From Chimonanthus salicifolius (taxonomy: Eukaryota > Streptophyta > Magnoliopsida > Laurales > Calycanthaceae): DNA of 64,000 nt. How positions within the stretch are numbered: the stretch's first letter is position 1; every line of letters starts with the position of its first letter. A program made the translations under genes and the position numbers. Shown here piece after piece: positions 12,241 to 23,970 of this stretch. A model generated the notes under the pieces. The model did no database searches. It saw nothing but the letters and a program-made list of their open reading frames with translations, and had not been told where the DNA came from. Location: contig CM023535.1 in NCBI GenBank assembly GCA_013350335.1, positions 29,809,631 through 29,873,630 on the forward strand. Reading direction: 5' to 3'.

Positions 12241-12791
12241 CTAAAGAAACCGTAGAGGTACGGTGCTAGATTTGTGACAAAACAAGTCGTATGGCTCTCG
12301 AGTGTTGGCATCGGTTTAATCAAGTCTATCAATCGGATGATGTGACTCAGGCTCTTACCGCAACTTCCTTGAATGATAACCCCGAAAAGACTTGGTTTCC
12401 CGACACAGGAGCAACGTCTCACATGATAGTTGATCCTGGTAAGCTTACATCTATTGTTCTGTATCATGGCACTGATCGAGTCTTAGTTGGTAATGGCACT
12501 GCACTAGGTATCTCTCATATTGGCTCCATAAACATTGATATGGGGCATACAAAAATGCATCTAGATAATGTTCTCGTGGTTCCTGCCATTCAAAAGAACT
12601 TGTTATCTATCAGCCAGCTTACCTCCGATTATCCATATTTCGTTGAATTTGATTCCTGTGGCTTTGTGATTAAGGACAGAGAAACAAGAGCAGTGACTGC
12701 ATCGGGAAGTAGGACTGGAGGACTATATTCACTTAAGCCAAAGGAAGAAGCAGCTTTGTTTTCAACAAGATTTTCGTTCAGCCACATATGA
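12241..12791 (+). pseudogene. Copia zinc knuckle and protease, degraded
   Basis: The nucleocapsid knuckle lies at about 12258-12305. A stop stands between its first two cysteines and the histidine has become Arg, so it cannot bind zinc normally. The aspartic protease follows, with the active-site triad DTGA at about 12402 (context WFPDTGATSHM), typical of copia. Further on, LISISQLT-like and RTGGLYSL words near 12605-12735 mark the protease-integrase linker. The frame closes at 12791. Confidence 0.85.
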
Positions 12792-13945
12792 TATTTGGCA
12801 TCAGCGACTTGGTCACCCGCAATCAAGGGTAGTCGATTTTTTGAAAAACAATAAGTTTATTAGAAGCACTAGTAACAATAAGGTTGATTCTTTATGTAAT
12901 AGCTGTCAGATGGCTAAGGCATGTCGCCTTCCTTTTATTTCATCTCATATCTTTGCAAAGAACCATTTGGTGTAATTCATAGTGATTTGTGGGGCCCATC
13001 ACCAGTAACATCCTTTCAACGATTTCGTTATTATGTGTTATTTGTAGATGAATATATTAGGTACACATGGTTCTATCCACTCAAGCACAAATCAGACTTC
13101 TTCCAGTGCTTTGTCATGTTTCACAAATACATAGATACTCAGTTTGACAGGAAAATTCGACTCTTTCAATCTGATGGTGGTGGAGAATTCACTGATTCCA
13201 GATTTCAAAATTTTTTATCAAATCTTGGCATTAAATATCAAATGTCTTGCCCACACATTCCTGAACAGAATGGGTTAGTTGAAAGGAAACATCGCACTGT
13301 CACCGAGTTAGGCCTTACCATGATGTTTCACGCATCTGTCCCTCAACAGTTTTAGGTCGAGGTTTCAGTACCGCTGTATGGCTGATCAACAGACAACCTT
13401 CTCGGGTCTTAGATTGGACAAGCCCATATGAGATGTTATTTCATAAACATCCAGATTATGGCATTCTCAGAATTTTTGGTAGTAAATGTTTTCCTTGCCT
13501 TCGTGATTACAATAAGACGAAGTTTGACCCAAGGTCTCTTCTATGTATATTTCTCAGCTACAATGAACATTACAAAGGCTACCGCTGTTACTATCCACCC
13601 ACTAATCGAGTTTATCTCTCGCGACATGTTCTTTTTTATGAGACAATATTCCCATTTCACTCCCCTGGATCACTATATAATTCTTCACATATTGCTATTG
13701 ATTTTATTGAGTTTTCTAACTGGCTAACAGATGCTCCAGTGGTAGCCATGGACGCCAATGCCACTTCTTATGACACAAGCACTCCATTCACTTCAGATCT
13801 GCGCACTCCCATTACGAGCCCACTGATGGTTTCAAATGAAAATGTTGCACCTGCCATCACTGCTGGCTCTCATCTGAACGAATTGGAGTCTCCAACTGAA
13901 GTGCCTGATGGTAAGCCTCCTCATTCTGCAGATCTCTCTCTGTAA
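12786..13945 (+). pseudogene. Copia integrase, broken
   Basis: The zinc-binding HHCC region is readable at about 12790-12915 (WHQRLGHP, then CNSCQMAKA). The DDE core has its acidic residues in SDLWGP (about 12980), QSDGGGEF (about 13170) and EQNGLVERKHR (about 13264), so the catalytic triad itself is preserved. A stop at 13353-13355 and a shift to the frame starting near 13433 break the protein. The downstream part (FGSKCF, LSYNEHYKGYRCY, RHVLF) is the usual copia integrase tail up to about 13660, followed by a Ser/Thr-rich linker. Confidence 0.88.
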
Positions 13946-13960
13946 CCCAGCAATTCTCCT

Positions 13961-15700
13961 GTGAATTCTGCTGCTCATGATATTTCTACATCCAATGCAC
14001 TATCTGAGCATCATCTTCCCAGTCCGGCAGGTCCCCGCTCTCCCATAGCTACTCGTTGCAGTCATGGAATCCTCAAGCCCAATCCAAAGTATTCTAGTTC
14101 TAACTATCGTTTGCTGGCTCATTCAATACCTTCAGAACCAAAATCCATTATCTCAGCTCTCAAACATCCTGGCTGGACTGCTGCTATGACAGATGAATTG
14201 TCAGCTCTCTCTCAATGATACTTGGGATTTGGTTCCACGGCAGTATACTATGAATCTTCTTAGTTGTAAGTGGGTCTTCAAAACAAAACTCAAGTCTGAT
14301 GGTTCTTTAGACTGATTGAAGGCTCGCCTTGTTGCAAAAAGTTTCAATCAGATTCCTGGAATTGATTTTTCTGAAACCTTTTCTCCTGTTGTCAAGCTGT
14401 GACGATCCAACTTATTCTCACTATTGCTCTGGCTCATGGATGGGAGACTCGTCAATTGGATGTTAAAAATGCCTTTCTTCATGGGTATTTAGCTGAACCT
14501 GTCTTTATTGAGCAACCTCTAGGTTTCAAAGATCTCGTGCAACCACACCATGTTTGTTCACTCAAGCGTGCTCTATATGGACTGCGTCAGGCTCCATGCT
14601 CATGGTTTGACCGATTTAGTACTTTTGTTTTGGATCTAGGCTTCTTTTGCAGCACCGCCGATTCCTCCCTATTTATCTATCATGGTCACCAGTGTACTCT
14701 ACTGTTATTTTTATATGTTGATGACATTATCGTCACAGGGTCCAACCCTTCCTTGCTTCACGACTTTCTTGGACAGTTGAGTCGAGAATTTGCCATGAAA
14801 GATCTGGGTCCTCTTCACTACTTTCTTGATAACTCCGTTATTTCATTCTCTGGTGGTTTATTCCTCAATCAGATGAAATATGCTTTTAATCTCTTGGAAC
14901 GTGCAAACATGCAGGGTTGTAAGCCAGTCTCCACACCTATGGCCACTAAGTTGCGCCCGAGCTCGACAGATAATGATCATTTTCAGGATCCGTCCTTTTA
15001 TCGTAGCATCGTTGGCGATTTACAGTACCTCACTATTACCCTTCCCGATATCTCCTACAGCGTCAACTATGTGTGTCAATACTTGCACAATCCAACTCTT
15101 CTGCATTTTCAAATGGTGAAACGTATTCTCCACTATATTCATGGGACTATCACTTATGGGTTTCGTCTTCTGGCTCACTGCCCTATTCAACTCTATGCCT
15201 TCTCAGATGCTGATGGGGCAAGATGTCCTACTACTCGCCGCTCTACCACCGGGTTTTGCACCTATCTCGAGGGTAATTGTATCTCTTGGACTGCCAAGAA
15301 ACAGCCTACTGTCACCAGATCTAGTACTGAACCTAAGTATCGGGCCCTCACCTCTGCTGTCGCTGAACACACATGACTCACTTATCTTATTCATGATCTT
15401 AGTCTCCCTCTCTCGCTCCCTCCAATTCTTTATTCTGATAACATGTCAGCCTCGCATCTCACCATTAATCCTGTTTTTCATGCCCGCACGAAGCAAATTG
15501 AAATTGATTATCATTTTGTTCGGGAAAAGGTGGCTCTTGGCACCATTGTCACCAAGTTTGTTCCGTCTTCTTCGCAAGTTGTTGACATCTTTACCAAATC
15601 TCTTTCCCGCAAGCTCCATCACGTGTTATCCACCAAACTGGGCCTTTGGCCTCCTCCACAGCTCAGTTTGCGGGGGAATATTGACACTCAGGAAAATTAG
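13961..15700 (+). pseudogene. Copia reverse transcriptase and RNase H, broken
   Basis: The linker and RT start lie at 13961-14218. A frame change near 14215 leads to WDLV and CKWVFK words, with a stop near 14314 and another near 14400. The long frame 14399-15376 holds RT motifs: QLDVKNAFLHG, LYGLRQAP and the catalytic YVDDI near 14717. RNase H follows with FSDADGA (about 15202), STTGFC and the SSTE word near 15322. A TGA at 15374-15376 is followed by a frame change to the RNase H tail (15443-15700; ADIF-like DIFTKSL word near 15585). The catalytic motifs survive but the protein cannot be made. Confidence 0.9.
15668..15678 (+). other. Copia polypurine tract
   Basis: TTGCGGGGGAA just before the 3' LTR, where plus-strand DNA synthesis would be primed. 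Confidence 0.7.
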
Positions 15701-15908
15701 CAACGAAATCAACAAGAAATCTCCTCTGATTTCCAGCAGTAAAATTAAGGATTTCCATTGACTGACAATCCCTAATTTCCCTCCTATGATATTCGGCTGT
15801 ATCTATGTAAATGAATGTATTTGTAGTATTATAAATATACCAAGATCTCCGAGGTTGAAGACAAGGAGAATCATTGATTCATTCTTCAGTGTGTTTTCTA
15901 TTTCTTTA
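15679..15908 (+). repeat. Copia 3' LTR
   Basis: Begins TATTGACACTC, a decayed form of the usual TGTTGA start, and ends TTTCTATTTCTTTA, matching the window's left edge. Length about 230 bp. It includes a TATA box at 15830-15837. Confidence 0.8.
15830..15837 (+). promoter_or_regulatory. TATA box in copia LTR
   Basis: TATAAATA in the middle of the LTR, in the expected place for the U3 promoter. Probably inactive in a dead element. Confidence 0.55.
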
Positions 15909-17289
15909 TGTTGAACCGGTAAAAAAAACATATATTACATTTTTTTATATATTATCTTAATATTTTGATTCATACAATGTTCATCTTGTATCTTATAATA
16001 TAAAAATGTTATATTTATGATATTTATATGAGCGACACTTGTGAGATTGGAAATATATTTTTAGTAAAGAGATTATATACTTATCATGAATTGGACCTCA
16101 CGTGATTGAGTTGAATAGATAAAAAATTAATAATAATATAATTAAGAGCTTCTGAATCTGATCATAACATCATTATAAAATGAGTATAAAAAATAAATAT
16201 TAATTAAATTTAAAAAAATTAAAATAATAAATAACACTCAAATTTTACCGAACAAATGCCTTTATTTTTACTACAAATTTTATTAAAATATATAACATTT
16301 TAATAGATAAAAGATTATCAATACAGGAATATCCTTAACTCCAAAAGTTTAGTCTGATGATCAATATACTTTTCTTTTAAATTCGATTCACTTTTACCTT
16401 CATCAAAAGACCATTCTACATACACTGTATACATACTGAGAAGTTCTTGCATACTCCAGAAGGACTACGTAGGAAAATGTCTTCGCAGGTCCAAACTCTA
16501 CGTCACTTTCGATAAAAAAAAAAAAAAAACAGGTCCATTATTCAACCCTTCTAAAAAGTGGACCCAGAAAGTAGAAGACGTGAGGTCAACTAAAAAAAAA
16601 AATCCAAATCCATTGAATCAGACAATCGGGCCCAGTAAAGAGATGATTGGTGGGTGGAGACGTGGAGTGGTGGACTAGCATGATATCAATCTCACGCGTC
16701 ACAAGGAGGCGGCTGCTGCCGCGGTCTTTTTCCAAAGTCTTCAATTGCCACTTTTCTTTTGATTATTGTATGACTTGACCCGAGAGGCTCCATTTCCACA
16801 TTTTCCAGTCACCCATGCTATTATTACTTTTATTAATGCAAGCACTTCGTGCGATACACGTAATGGCACTCTAGTCTTTAGCCCTCTCGCATGTCCCACT
16901 TGATGAATATAATAATTTAATTTATTAGACCATAATCTTTGAGAATTTTGAAGTAGAAGAATTTTAACAGTGGAAGAATTTCTGCCTTTTCTTTTTTATT
17001 TTATTTTAAAGATAGCTCTGTTTTCGGATGAAAAGAAATTAAAGTAAAAAGTTCTTATAGAATTGGAGAACTACTGTCCTTTTTTAAAGAGGATGGTGTT
17101 CACCATTTTCAGGGTGGTAATCCTCACATACGATTTTTTTTAATTAGAATTCAAATTGTATCTTTTACCCTCGCTATATGGATCACTTAAAAAGAAAAAA
17201 AAGAAAGCGAGTCGATTACTCTAAAATGGCAAGCACTTTTCTTCTTTTCTTTTTTGTTCATCAAATTTGATTTTTCTCAAATTTAGCTT
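15909..17289. other. AT-rich spacer without a gene
   Basis: No coding signal or known repeat edge recognised. Long A- and T-runs occur, for example near 16509-16530 and 16590. A slightly GC-richer patch at 16600-16870 has no readable gene. Confidence 0.5.
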
Positions 17290-18015
17290 GGGTTTTTAAA
17301 TGAAGTTTCTCAATCAATTTTTACAAATAAGGTATCAAAATTCATCTACTCTAAATCTTATAAACTCCGATACTGATTTTAAGTGAAAAATGATATATTT
17401 TTGAGATTTCTCTCTTAAATTCTTTGGAGACGATTTTTTAAGTCCAAAATTATACCATTTTCACTTAAAATCAGTCCCGGAATTCATAAAATTCAGAATA
17501 AATGAACTTTGATAGCTTGTTTGTAAAAATTGGTCAAGAAACGACATCATTTGAAAGCCCGACGCAAACACGGGAAGTTACACTGGTCGCCGTTTTGGCC
17601 TTAATCGATCAAGCAACGTAACATTTTTCTTTTTCCCCATTTGGCATCATTTGAAAAACATAAAGGTTACATTACTAAACGACCAAGGCCAAAACGGTGA
17701 GCCGTGCAACTTCCCGTGTTTGCCTCGGGCTTTCAAACGATGCCGTTTTTTGACCGATTTTTACAAATAAGGTATCAAAGTTCATCTACTTTGAATTTTA
17801 TAAATTCATTGACTGATTTTAAGTGAAAAATGTTTAGTTTTGAGCTTCAAAAATCGTCTCCAAAAAATTTAGAAAAAATAGTTTTCTCACTTAAATTCTT
17901 TGGAGACGATTTTTTAAATCCAAAACTGTATCATTTTCACTTAAAATTAGTCTCGGAATTCATAAAATTTAGAGTAGATAAATTTTGATACATTTTTGTA
18001 AAAATCGATTGAAAA
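17290..18015. repeat. Nested fold-back (inverted repeat) element
   Basis: Two units (about 17313-17535 and 17751-18015) are each their own inverted repeat: TTTTTACAAATAAGGTATCA on the left returns as a diverged complement near TGTAAAAATTGGTCA on the right. Both carry TTCTTTGGAGACGATTTTTT. Between them, arms starting GAAAGCCCGACGCAAACACG (about 17551) and ending CGTGTTTGCCTCGGGCTTTC (about 17736) are complementary around a centre near 17645. The whole block can fold at two levels. It looks like a MITE or Foldback-type element; no clear target duplication was found. Confidence 0.7.
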
Positions 18016-18478
18016 ACAACTCATTTGACCCGAGCTAAATGCAGGAAAAACCACAGTTGGTGTTCGAAGAAGAAAATAAGGAAATGGCTCGCCGTTTTGT
18101 CTACTTTTTTAAGTGACTCGTTCAGCAAGGATGAACGGTAAAATGGAAAATTCATTAAAAATTTTGAATTCTCATATTTGATTACAAGAAAATCTCGTGT
18201 GAGAATTACCACCTCATTTTCTACAGTAAAAAAAAAAACTTTCATTATTTTTACATTCCTATTTTTCAAAAATGAATTTAAATAGGAAAAGTTTTTCACT
18301 TTCTTCGTACAAATAAATCTAGGGTGATCCCATCTTATTAACGAGGAGAGAGAAGTGCATTATTTGTTTGGTTCTTCTTTATTAGAATAGATCCAACGAG
18401 AAAAGTTGAGCTTCTCTATTCTCCACTTGTCGTTTTCCAAGCACAATGTGAAAAATATGCCATTATGATACACACTTG

Positions 18479-19023
18479 CAAAGGTCCAAACCGATACATA
18501 TCGTATCGGCCGATATATATCGATTTTTTTAAACCGAGTAATATCGGCCGATACGATAAGTATCGGCCGTACATACCGAATATCGGCCGATATGGCTGAT
18601 ATTCGGTCCGAAATATCGGTCACAATATAGGCCGATATTCATAAATATCCGTTTTTAATTTTTTTTTTTTTTAAACACCGATACGGTTTTTACACGGTTT
18701 TTTGCGGTTTTTCGCGGTTTTTCGCGGTTTTTCAGGGTTTACGGTTCTCAGGGGTGTTCACTGTTTTTTACGGTTTTTGCGGTTTTTCGCGGTTTTCCAC
18801 GGTTTCCGCAGTTCTGGGTTTACGGTTCTCAGTGTGTTCACGGTTTTTTGCGGTTTTGTCACGGTTCATCACGGTTTTTTTGTGGTTTTTTCACGGTTCC
18901 GATATCAGAGGAGAGAGAAAATGCCGATATCGGTATGAGAGATAAATTTATCGGCCGAAATATCGCCCGTATCACATATCGGCCGATATTTACATATCGG
19001 CCGAGCCGATTTTTTAACCCCTG
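18479..19023. mobile_element. Non-autonomous hAT-like element 1
   Basis: A perfect 8-bp target duplication CACACTTG lies at 18471-18478 and 19024-19031. The right end reads AACCCCTG; the left end CAAAGGTCC is a decayed match to CAGGGGTC. The ends are packed with ATCGGCCGAT palindromes, as in the element at 20752-22163. No transposase is encoded, so it would have been moved in trans. Confidence 0.8.
18677..18902. repeat. GCGGTTTTTC-type short tandem repeat
   Basis: Irregular units of about 10-12 bp on the theme CGGTTTTTCG, with the word GGGTTTACGGTTCTCAG appearing twice (about 18735 and 18818). It fills the centre of the hAT-like element. Confidence 0.75.
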
Positions 19024-19031
19024 CACACTTG

Positions 19032-20086
19032 TATGAAATCTGATATGTATTGACTATACATATTAAATTGGCCATGCATCTGGTAGTCGTCTTATCATTA
19101 CGTATCTAGTTATATCATCTGGTATTCGTCTTATCAATTTTTTTTTAAAAAAATACAGTTTTGACCATTTTTCCATTTGAATCTTGTATTGAATACAATT
19201 TTAAGAAAGTTTAGTAATTTTCTTATTTAAAAAATCATGAAATTTGTATTTTCTACGGCAATCTCCATTTTGGATTTTTTTTAAAGAAAAAATGAATGGC
19301 ATGATATAAAAATGCTTATGGAATTAAATAAAAATTCCTTAATGTGATTGGTATAGTTTTAGGGTGTTATCGTGATTTTTGAATTTTACAATATTATCAC
19401 AAAAATAATTTTTTTTACAAAAAACTAATGAATTGTAAGAAAGACAATATTAATTTCATATCAGATGTTTCTTTACATTGCCTTTCCATTTTCTAATTTT
19501 TTTTAGATAATTTTCAATTGTTTATGTCACATTTTACTCATATCAAAATTCCAGCTCTCAAAGATTTTATAATGCAGATAAAGGATAGTTTTGCAAATCA
19601 AATATACTCATTTACTTTTTTTCTATTTTTTATCATTTTTAAATCAAAAGAAAGAAAAGAGGTATCAATATTAATGAATAATATATATCAATATTTCCAT
19701 AAACTGCACTGGTGATACGTATCATATCACTCAATATGTATAAATGTATAGGGCTAGACTATGAGTTATATAAAAGATGGCCTCAACATAAAGTGTGTTT
19801 AAAATTGGATTGAAATTTTCTTTTAATATTAATATTTTAAATTTAAAAATGATTAATTTTATTGAATTATTCTATAGGTGTGGATAAAAAGACTTGTATA
19901 TATTTCAAAAATTAATAAATCAACAACTTTGTCATAAAAAAAACTTTCATTCAAAATATGAGTGCAACCACTTAAAAAAAGAAATATTGACCCAACCTCT
20001 CCCCATTGGCTTTGTCAATTTTTGAAAAGGAAACTAATGTTTTCACTTTTCATTTAAGTAGAGGTGTAATCAATATTTTAGATAAA
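19032..20086. other. AT-rich spacer without a gene
   Basis: No coding potential, repeat boundary or RNA gene recognised. Contains many short A/T runs. Confidence 0.5.
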
Positions 20087-20284
20087 TACTGCTTTCTCCG
20101 TCCCATTTTAGTTGTCTCATTTGAAATATTTGTAATTTTTAAGAAACTTTCCATATAAGGCTAGCACTCTATCTGATATCATCCATTTTCAACACATTTT
20201 ATACTACTTCAATATAAATGACATAACTAATTTAGGATAATTCCAAAATTCATATAATACAACTGATTTAGGATAGAAGGAATA
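20087..20284. mobile_element. Stowaway-like MITE
   Basis: The left end TACTGCTTTCTCCGTCCCA resembles the common plant end TACTCCCTCCGTCCCA, and the right end GGATAGAAGGAATA is its approximate inverse. TA dinucleotides flank both ends, as expected for Tc1/mariner-type insertion. About 200 bp and non-coding. Confidence 0.55.
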
Positions 20285-20743
20285 CATATTATCATTATTC
20301 TATGAGGCAGAGCAGGACGGAAATCATATATGCATCATATTTTTATTTAAAAGGAGATGATATGAAATGGCCACGGGATAGTTTATTTGGTTGTTCATGG
20401 CATAATATAATTATAGCATCCATTAAAAAAAAAACTTAAATTATTTAAAACACTAATTTTTCTTTAAATTTAGATATAATTTTCATTGACATTAATTTGA
20501 TACATCGTTATTATTATATTAATTATTAAAAATAAAATATTTATTTTGATTATATATTAATATTAAAAATAAGAATTAACATAATTTGATAAGTCTTAAT
20601 CTTAAGAATTATCAGTTTAATTATTTATTTTTCATTATAAAGTGGGTCCTACCATTTTGTTGACTTCATTAGTAAGTACGGTGCACGTGCCTACCATAGA
20701 GTAGACTAGGAGTGGAACTTAAGAACAAGTGTCGGGATGATGC
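20285..20743. other. AT-rich spacer without a gene
   Basis: No gene or repeat edge recognised between the Stowaway-like MITE and the second hAT-like element. Confidence 0.45.
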
Positions 20744-20751
20744 ATCTTAAC

Positions 20752-22163
20752 CAGGGGTCAAAATATCGGCCGATACTGTGCGTATCGGCCGATATAATTC
20801 GGATTTTTGACCACCGAATTATATCGGCCGATACGTATAGTATCGGCCGTACAAAAAAAAATTCGGCCGATATGACCGAATTTTTGACCGATATATCGGT
20901 CATGATATCGGCCGAATTTTAAAAATTCGGTTTTTCTTTTTTTTTTAAAAAAAAAGCCCCTTTTTTTAAAAAAACAGCGGACAAGAATGAAAAGAAAAAA
21001 AAGAAAATATGGAGGAAAGATTGAAGAAAAAAAATGGCACACCTTTTACTGCATCTTTTCTCTTCTTTCTCTTCTTCGTTGATGGGAAAAATACAGAGAG
21101 TGGGAAAGAGTGGCTGCTGCTGCTAGGGTTTAATAGAGAGAGTGAAAGAGAAGAAGCGTATTTTTAAAACACGCCCATTAGGGTTTTTAAGTGAAAACCC
21201 ATTCACGAAGTAACAACCGGTGAGTATCAAAGTTATTTTTCAAATTGTTTACTTTATAATATTTTCTTTTAAAATTTTAAAGTTATTTTTTAAATACTGT
21301 GTATTTCTAAAATTTCTCAAATTTAATATCTAGACTAATTACGATAATATGATAAAAATACTTTAAGACTTAAAGATCTTTTGACACTCTTAAATATTTA
21401 AAATATAGTATTTTACAAATAAGGGTATCCCTAGGGTGTACCGAAAACATATTTAGGAGTGTTAAAAGACCTTAAAGTCTTAAAGTATATTTATCACGTT
21501 ATCGTAATTAGTCCGAATATTCAATTTGAGAAATTTTGAAAATACACGGTGCTTAAAAATAATGTGCATAGGGTATTAAATAATAAAATATCATTTAAAA
21601 CTTTAAAGTTATTTTTTAAGCACTGTGTATTTCCAAAATTTCTCAAATTGAATATCCGGACTAATTACGATAGCCTGATAAAAATCCTTTAAGACTTTAA
21701 GGTCTTTTGACTTTCGTAAATATATTTTCGGCACACCCTAAGGATACCCTTATTTGTAAAATACTGTATTTTCGGTACACCCTAGGGATACCCTAACTTA
21801 AAATAACACTCATTAACTAAGAAAATAAATTATTAAATTATTTCTACAAATTTTCCTCATTTATATCATTTTCCTTGTAATTTTCACAATTTTATTACTA
21901 ATTATATAATTTCCCATTATCGTAACTTCAAAAATATATTACAAGATGTAAATATCCGATATTTTATGAAAAAATTACATATTCAATAAGCCCATAATTA
22001 TCTGCATTTACTGTAATTTTTTTGAATTTTTTTTTAAAAAAAAAAAAAAAAAAAAAACGGGCAGGAGAGAGAAAAAATTCGGCCGATATATCGGCCGAAC
22101 CGATATATCGGCCGATATGAAAAATCGGCCGGGATCTCAGCCCGGCCGATTTTTCTACCCCTG
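20752..22163. mobile_element. Non-autonomous hAT-like element 2
   Basis: Starts CAGGGGTCAAAA and ends TTTTTCTACCCCTG, with a perfect 8-bp duplication ATCTTAAC at 20744-20751 and 22164-22171. These are hAT hallmarks. Subterminal regions are dense in TATCGGCCGATA-type palindromes on both sides (20765-20930 and 22080-22150). The middle holds an AT-rich inverted repeat and long A-runs (about 22030-22058). No transposase. Confidence 0.88.
21225..21800. repeat. Inverted and repeated AT-rich unit inside hAT element 2
   Basis: The segment with ACTGTGTATTTCTAAAATTT (about 21297) returns inverted near 21535-21560, with AAGGGTATCCCTAGGGTG near the centre. A third, direct copy begins near 21600. The same unit appears at 23265-23960 outside the hAT element, so a fold-back MITE was probably captured by, or inserted into, the hAT element. 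Confidence 0.7.
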
Positions 22164-22171
22164 ATCTTAAC

Positions 22172-23235
22172 TACATAATGTGCTTCTCATTTACCTTTAG
22201 AAAGAGCTTAAATGTAAAATGTTAGTTTCGTTATTTATACTGTATCAGTTGATACACTTAATTTCTGGCTCTTTGATATGTTTGAACTTTGAACCGATGA
22301 TATTAAATTGAGATATCGTCGAGATAATATTATTAACATAATTAATTTTAATTTTTTATTAATAAATATTCTATAAATTAATATAGTTGTGTATCATTAT
22401 GTATCACTGATACAATATATATTATTAAAATAATACATATTATTGATACACTGATATTTGACTATATTAATTTCTCACTTATATTTAGACCCCTATTCTG
22501 TAATTTATCTAAATGTGTAAAGTTTATTAAGAATCTATACAGATCAATATTATATCTTTTATTTAGATTTAAATCTAATCTATTTATTTTATGGTTATTA
22601 TTATTAGATTAGCCAATTATTCTTTTAGGATCTTAAAACATTAAAAATTAAGATGAATTGAACGGTTGTCAAATCTAACTATATAAAGTTTTAAACCATA
22701 AGTGATTCTCAGTCGACCTCACTGGAAAATCCGGTCAACTGACCTTCGCATTATTAAATATTAAAGCACAACGAAATCAATTACACTTTCTTCCCATTCA
22801 CATTTGTAAAAGCACAAGCCATATTCTTGGCGAGGTTGTTTAATACAACACTTATATTTTATTTATTCATGAGGAATCAGAAAGGTATTTCTTATGTACA
22901 GCTATTGGGTTGCTGTCGTTATAAGAAAATTATTTTTTAGCTATGAGAATAAGTTTTCCTTGTGTGAGTCAGGGATTATTCATAAGCAATATTTATTTAT
23001 TTTTAAGTTGAAAGATTTTTTTTTAATTTAAAAAATTATGATTATCAAACGGCTAGAAATCAAGACAAAATATATTTATTCTAGGGAGATTTATACACGG
23101 CAAAATCTCTAAGGACAGGTTTTTCATTTTTTAATGGAAATTACTGCATTGCCCCTTTTGCTTCAGCGTGATCCGAACCTAAGATTTACCATCGGATCAT
23201 TTGGACCATTATTCCATTCGTCCGGACGGTAGGCA
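22172..23235. other. AT-rich spacer without a gene
   Basis: No gene seen. The words near 23120-23180 (TAATGGAAATTACTGC) have a weak inverted counterpart near 24130 (ACGGTAATTTTCAT), so the flanks of the next two repeats may belong to one larger element. Confidence 0.4.
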
Positions 23236-23632
23236 GATGCTACAGTAATACTGTATTATTTAAATAATAAAATCTCCTTTAAAACCTTAAAGTTATTTTT
23301 TAAATACTGTGTATTTCTAAAATTTTTCAAATTAAATATCTGGATTAATTACAATAATCTTATAAAAATACTTTAAGACTTAAAGGTCTTTTGACACTCC
23401 TAAATGCTTAAGACACAGTGTTTTACAAATAAGGGTATCCCTCGGCTGTGCCGAAAATACATTTGAGAGTGTCAAGAGACTTTAAAGTCTTAAACTATTT
23501 TTATCAGGTTATCGTAATTCGTCTGGATATTCAATTTGAGAAATTTTGGAAATATATGGTATTTAAAAAATAGCTTTAAAGTTTTAAAGGATATTTTATT
23601 ATTTAAATAATATGCTACATTACTGTAGCATC
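23236..23632. mobile_element. Fold-back MITE upstream of the carboxylesterase
   Basis: The left end GATGCTACAGTAAT and right end ATTACTGTAGCATC are exact inverses, and the arms extend inward (TATTATTTAAATAATA, then ACCTTAAAG/CTTTAAAG words) to a centre near 23440 with AAGGGTATCCCTC. Non-coding, about 400 bp, ending about 800 bp before the gene start. Confidence 0.75.
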
Positions 23633-23639
23633 GACAACA

Positions 23640-23970
23640 TAGACCATTATTTTTTAAGCACTATGTATTTTCAAAATTTCTCAAATTGAATATCTGGACT
23701 AATTATTATGACTTGATAAAAATAATTTAGGACTTCAAAATCTTTTGGCACTCCTAAATGTATTACCGGCACATTAGAGAGATATCCTTATTTATAAAAT
23801 ACTATGTTTTAGGTATTTGGGAGTAGCAAAAGATCTTAAAGTCTTAAAGTATTTTTATCAAATTATTGTAATTAGTTCGGATATTTAATTTGAAATTTTT
23901 TGAAAATACAGTAGTTAAGAAATAACTTTAAAATTTTAAAGGAGATTTTATTACTTAAATAATATAATAT
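23640..23970. repeat. Second, diverged fold-back unit
   Basis: Repeats the order of the preceding MITE (ATTTTTTAAGCACTATGTAT, then GACTAATTA, then ATATCCTTATTTATAAA) and then its inverse, ending near TTATTACTTAAATAATA. More diverged, with no clean terminal repeats. Confidence 0.6.

Larger units (their letters stand above)
1..15908 (+). mobile_element. Ty1/copia LTR retrotransposon, dead, split by nested LTRs
   Basis: The internal domains run in the copia order gag, zinc knuckle, protease, integrase, RT, RNase H on the plus strand. The left edge shows the tip of the 5' LTR and a tRNA-iMet-type primer site; the right edge shows a polypurine tract and a 3' LTR whose last bases match the window's first bases. 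Family A LTRs interrupt it at 932-4569 and 4864-11370; removing them rejoins the leader and the gag reading frame. Many stops and frameshifts make it non-functional. The short LTR and the degenerate zinc knuckle suggest the Ale/Retrofit side of copia, but that assignment is weak. The left target duplication lies outside the window. Confidence 0.9.

Noticed and set aside
18677..18902. Telomere-like GGGTTTA words
   Set aside because: The words occur only twice within a CGGTTTTTCG-type repeat; there is no run of TTTAGGG units.
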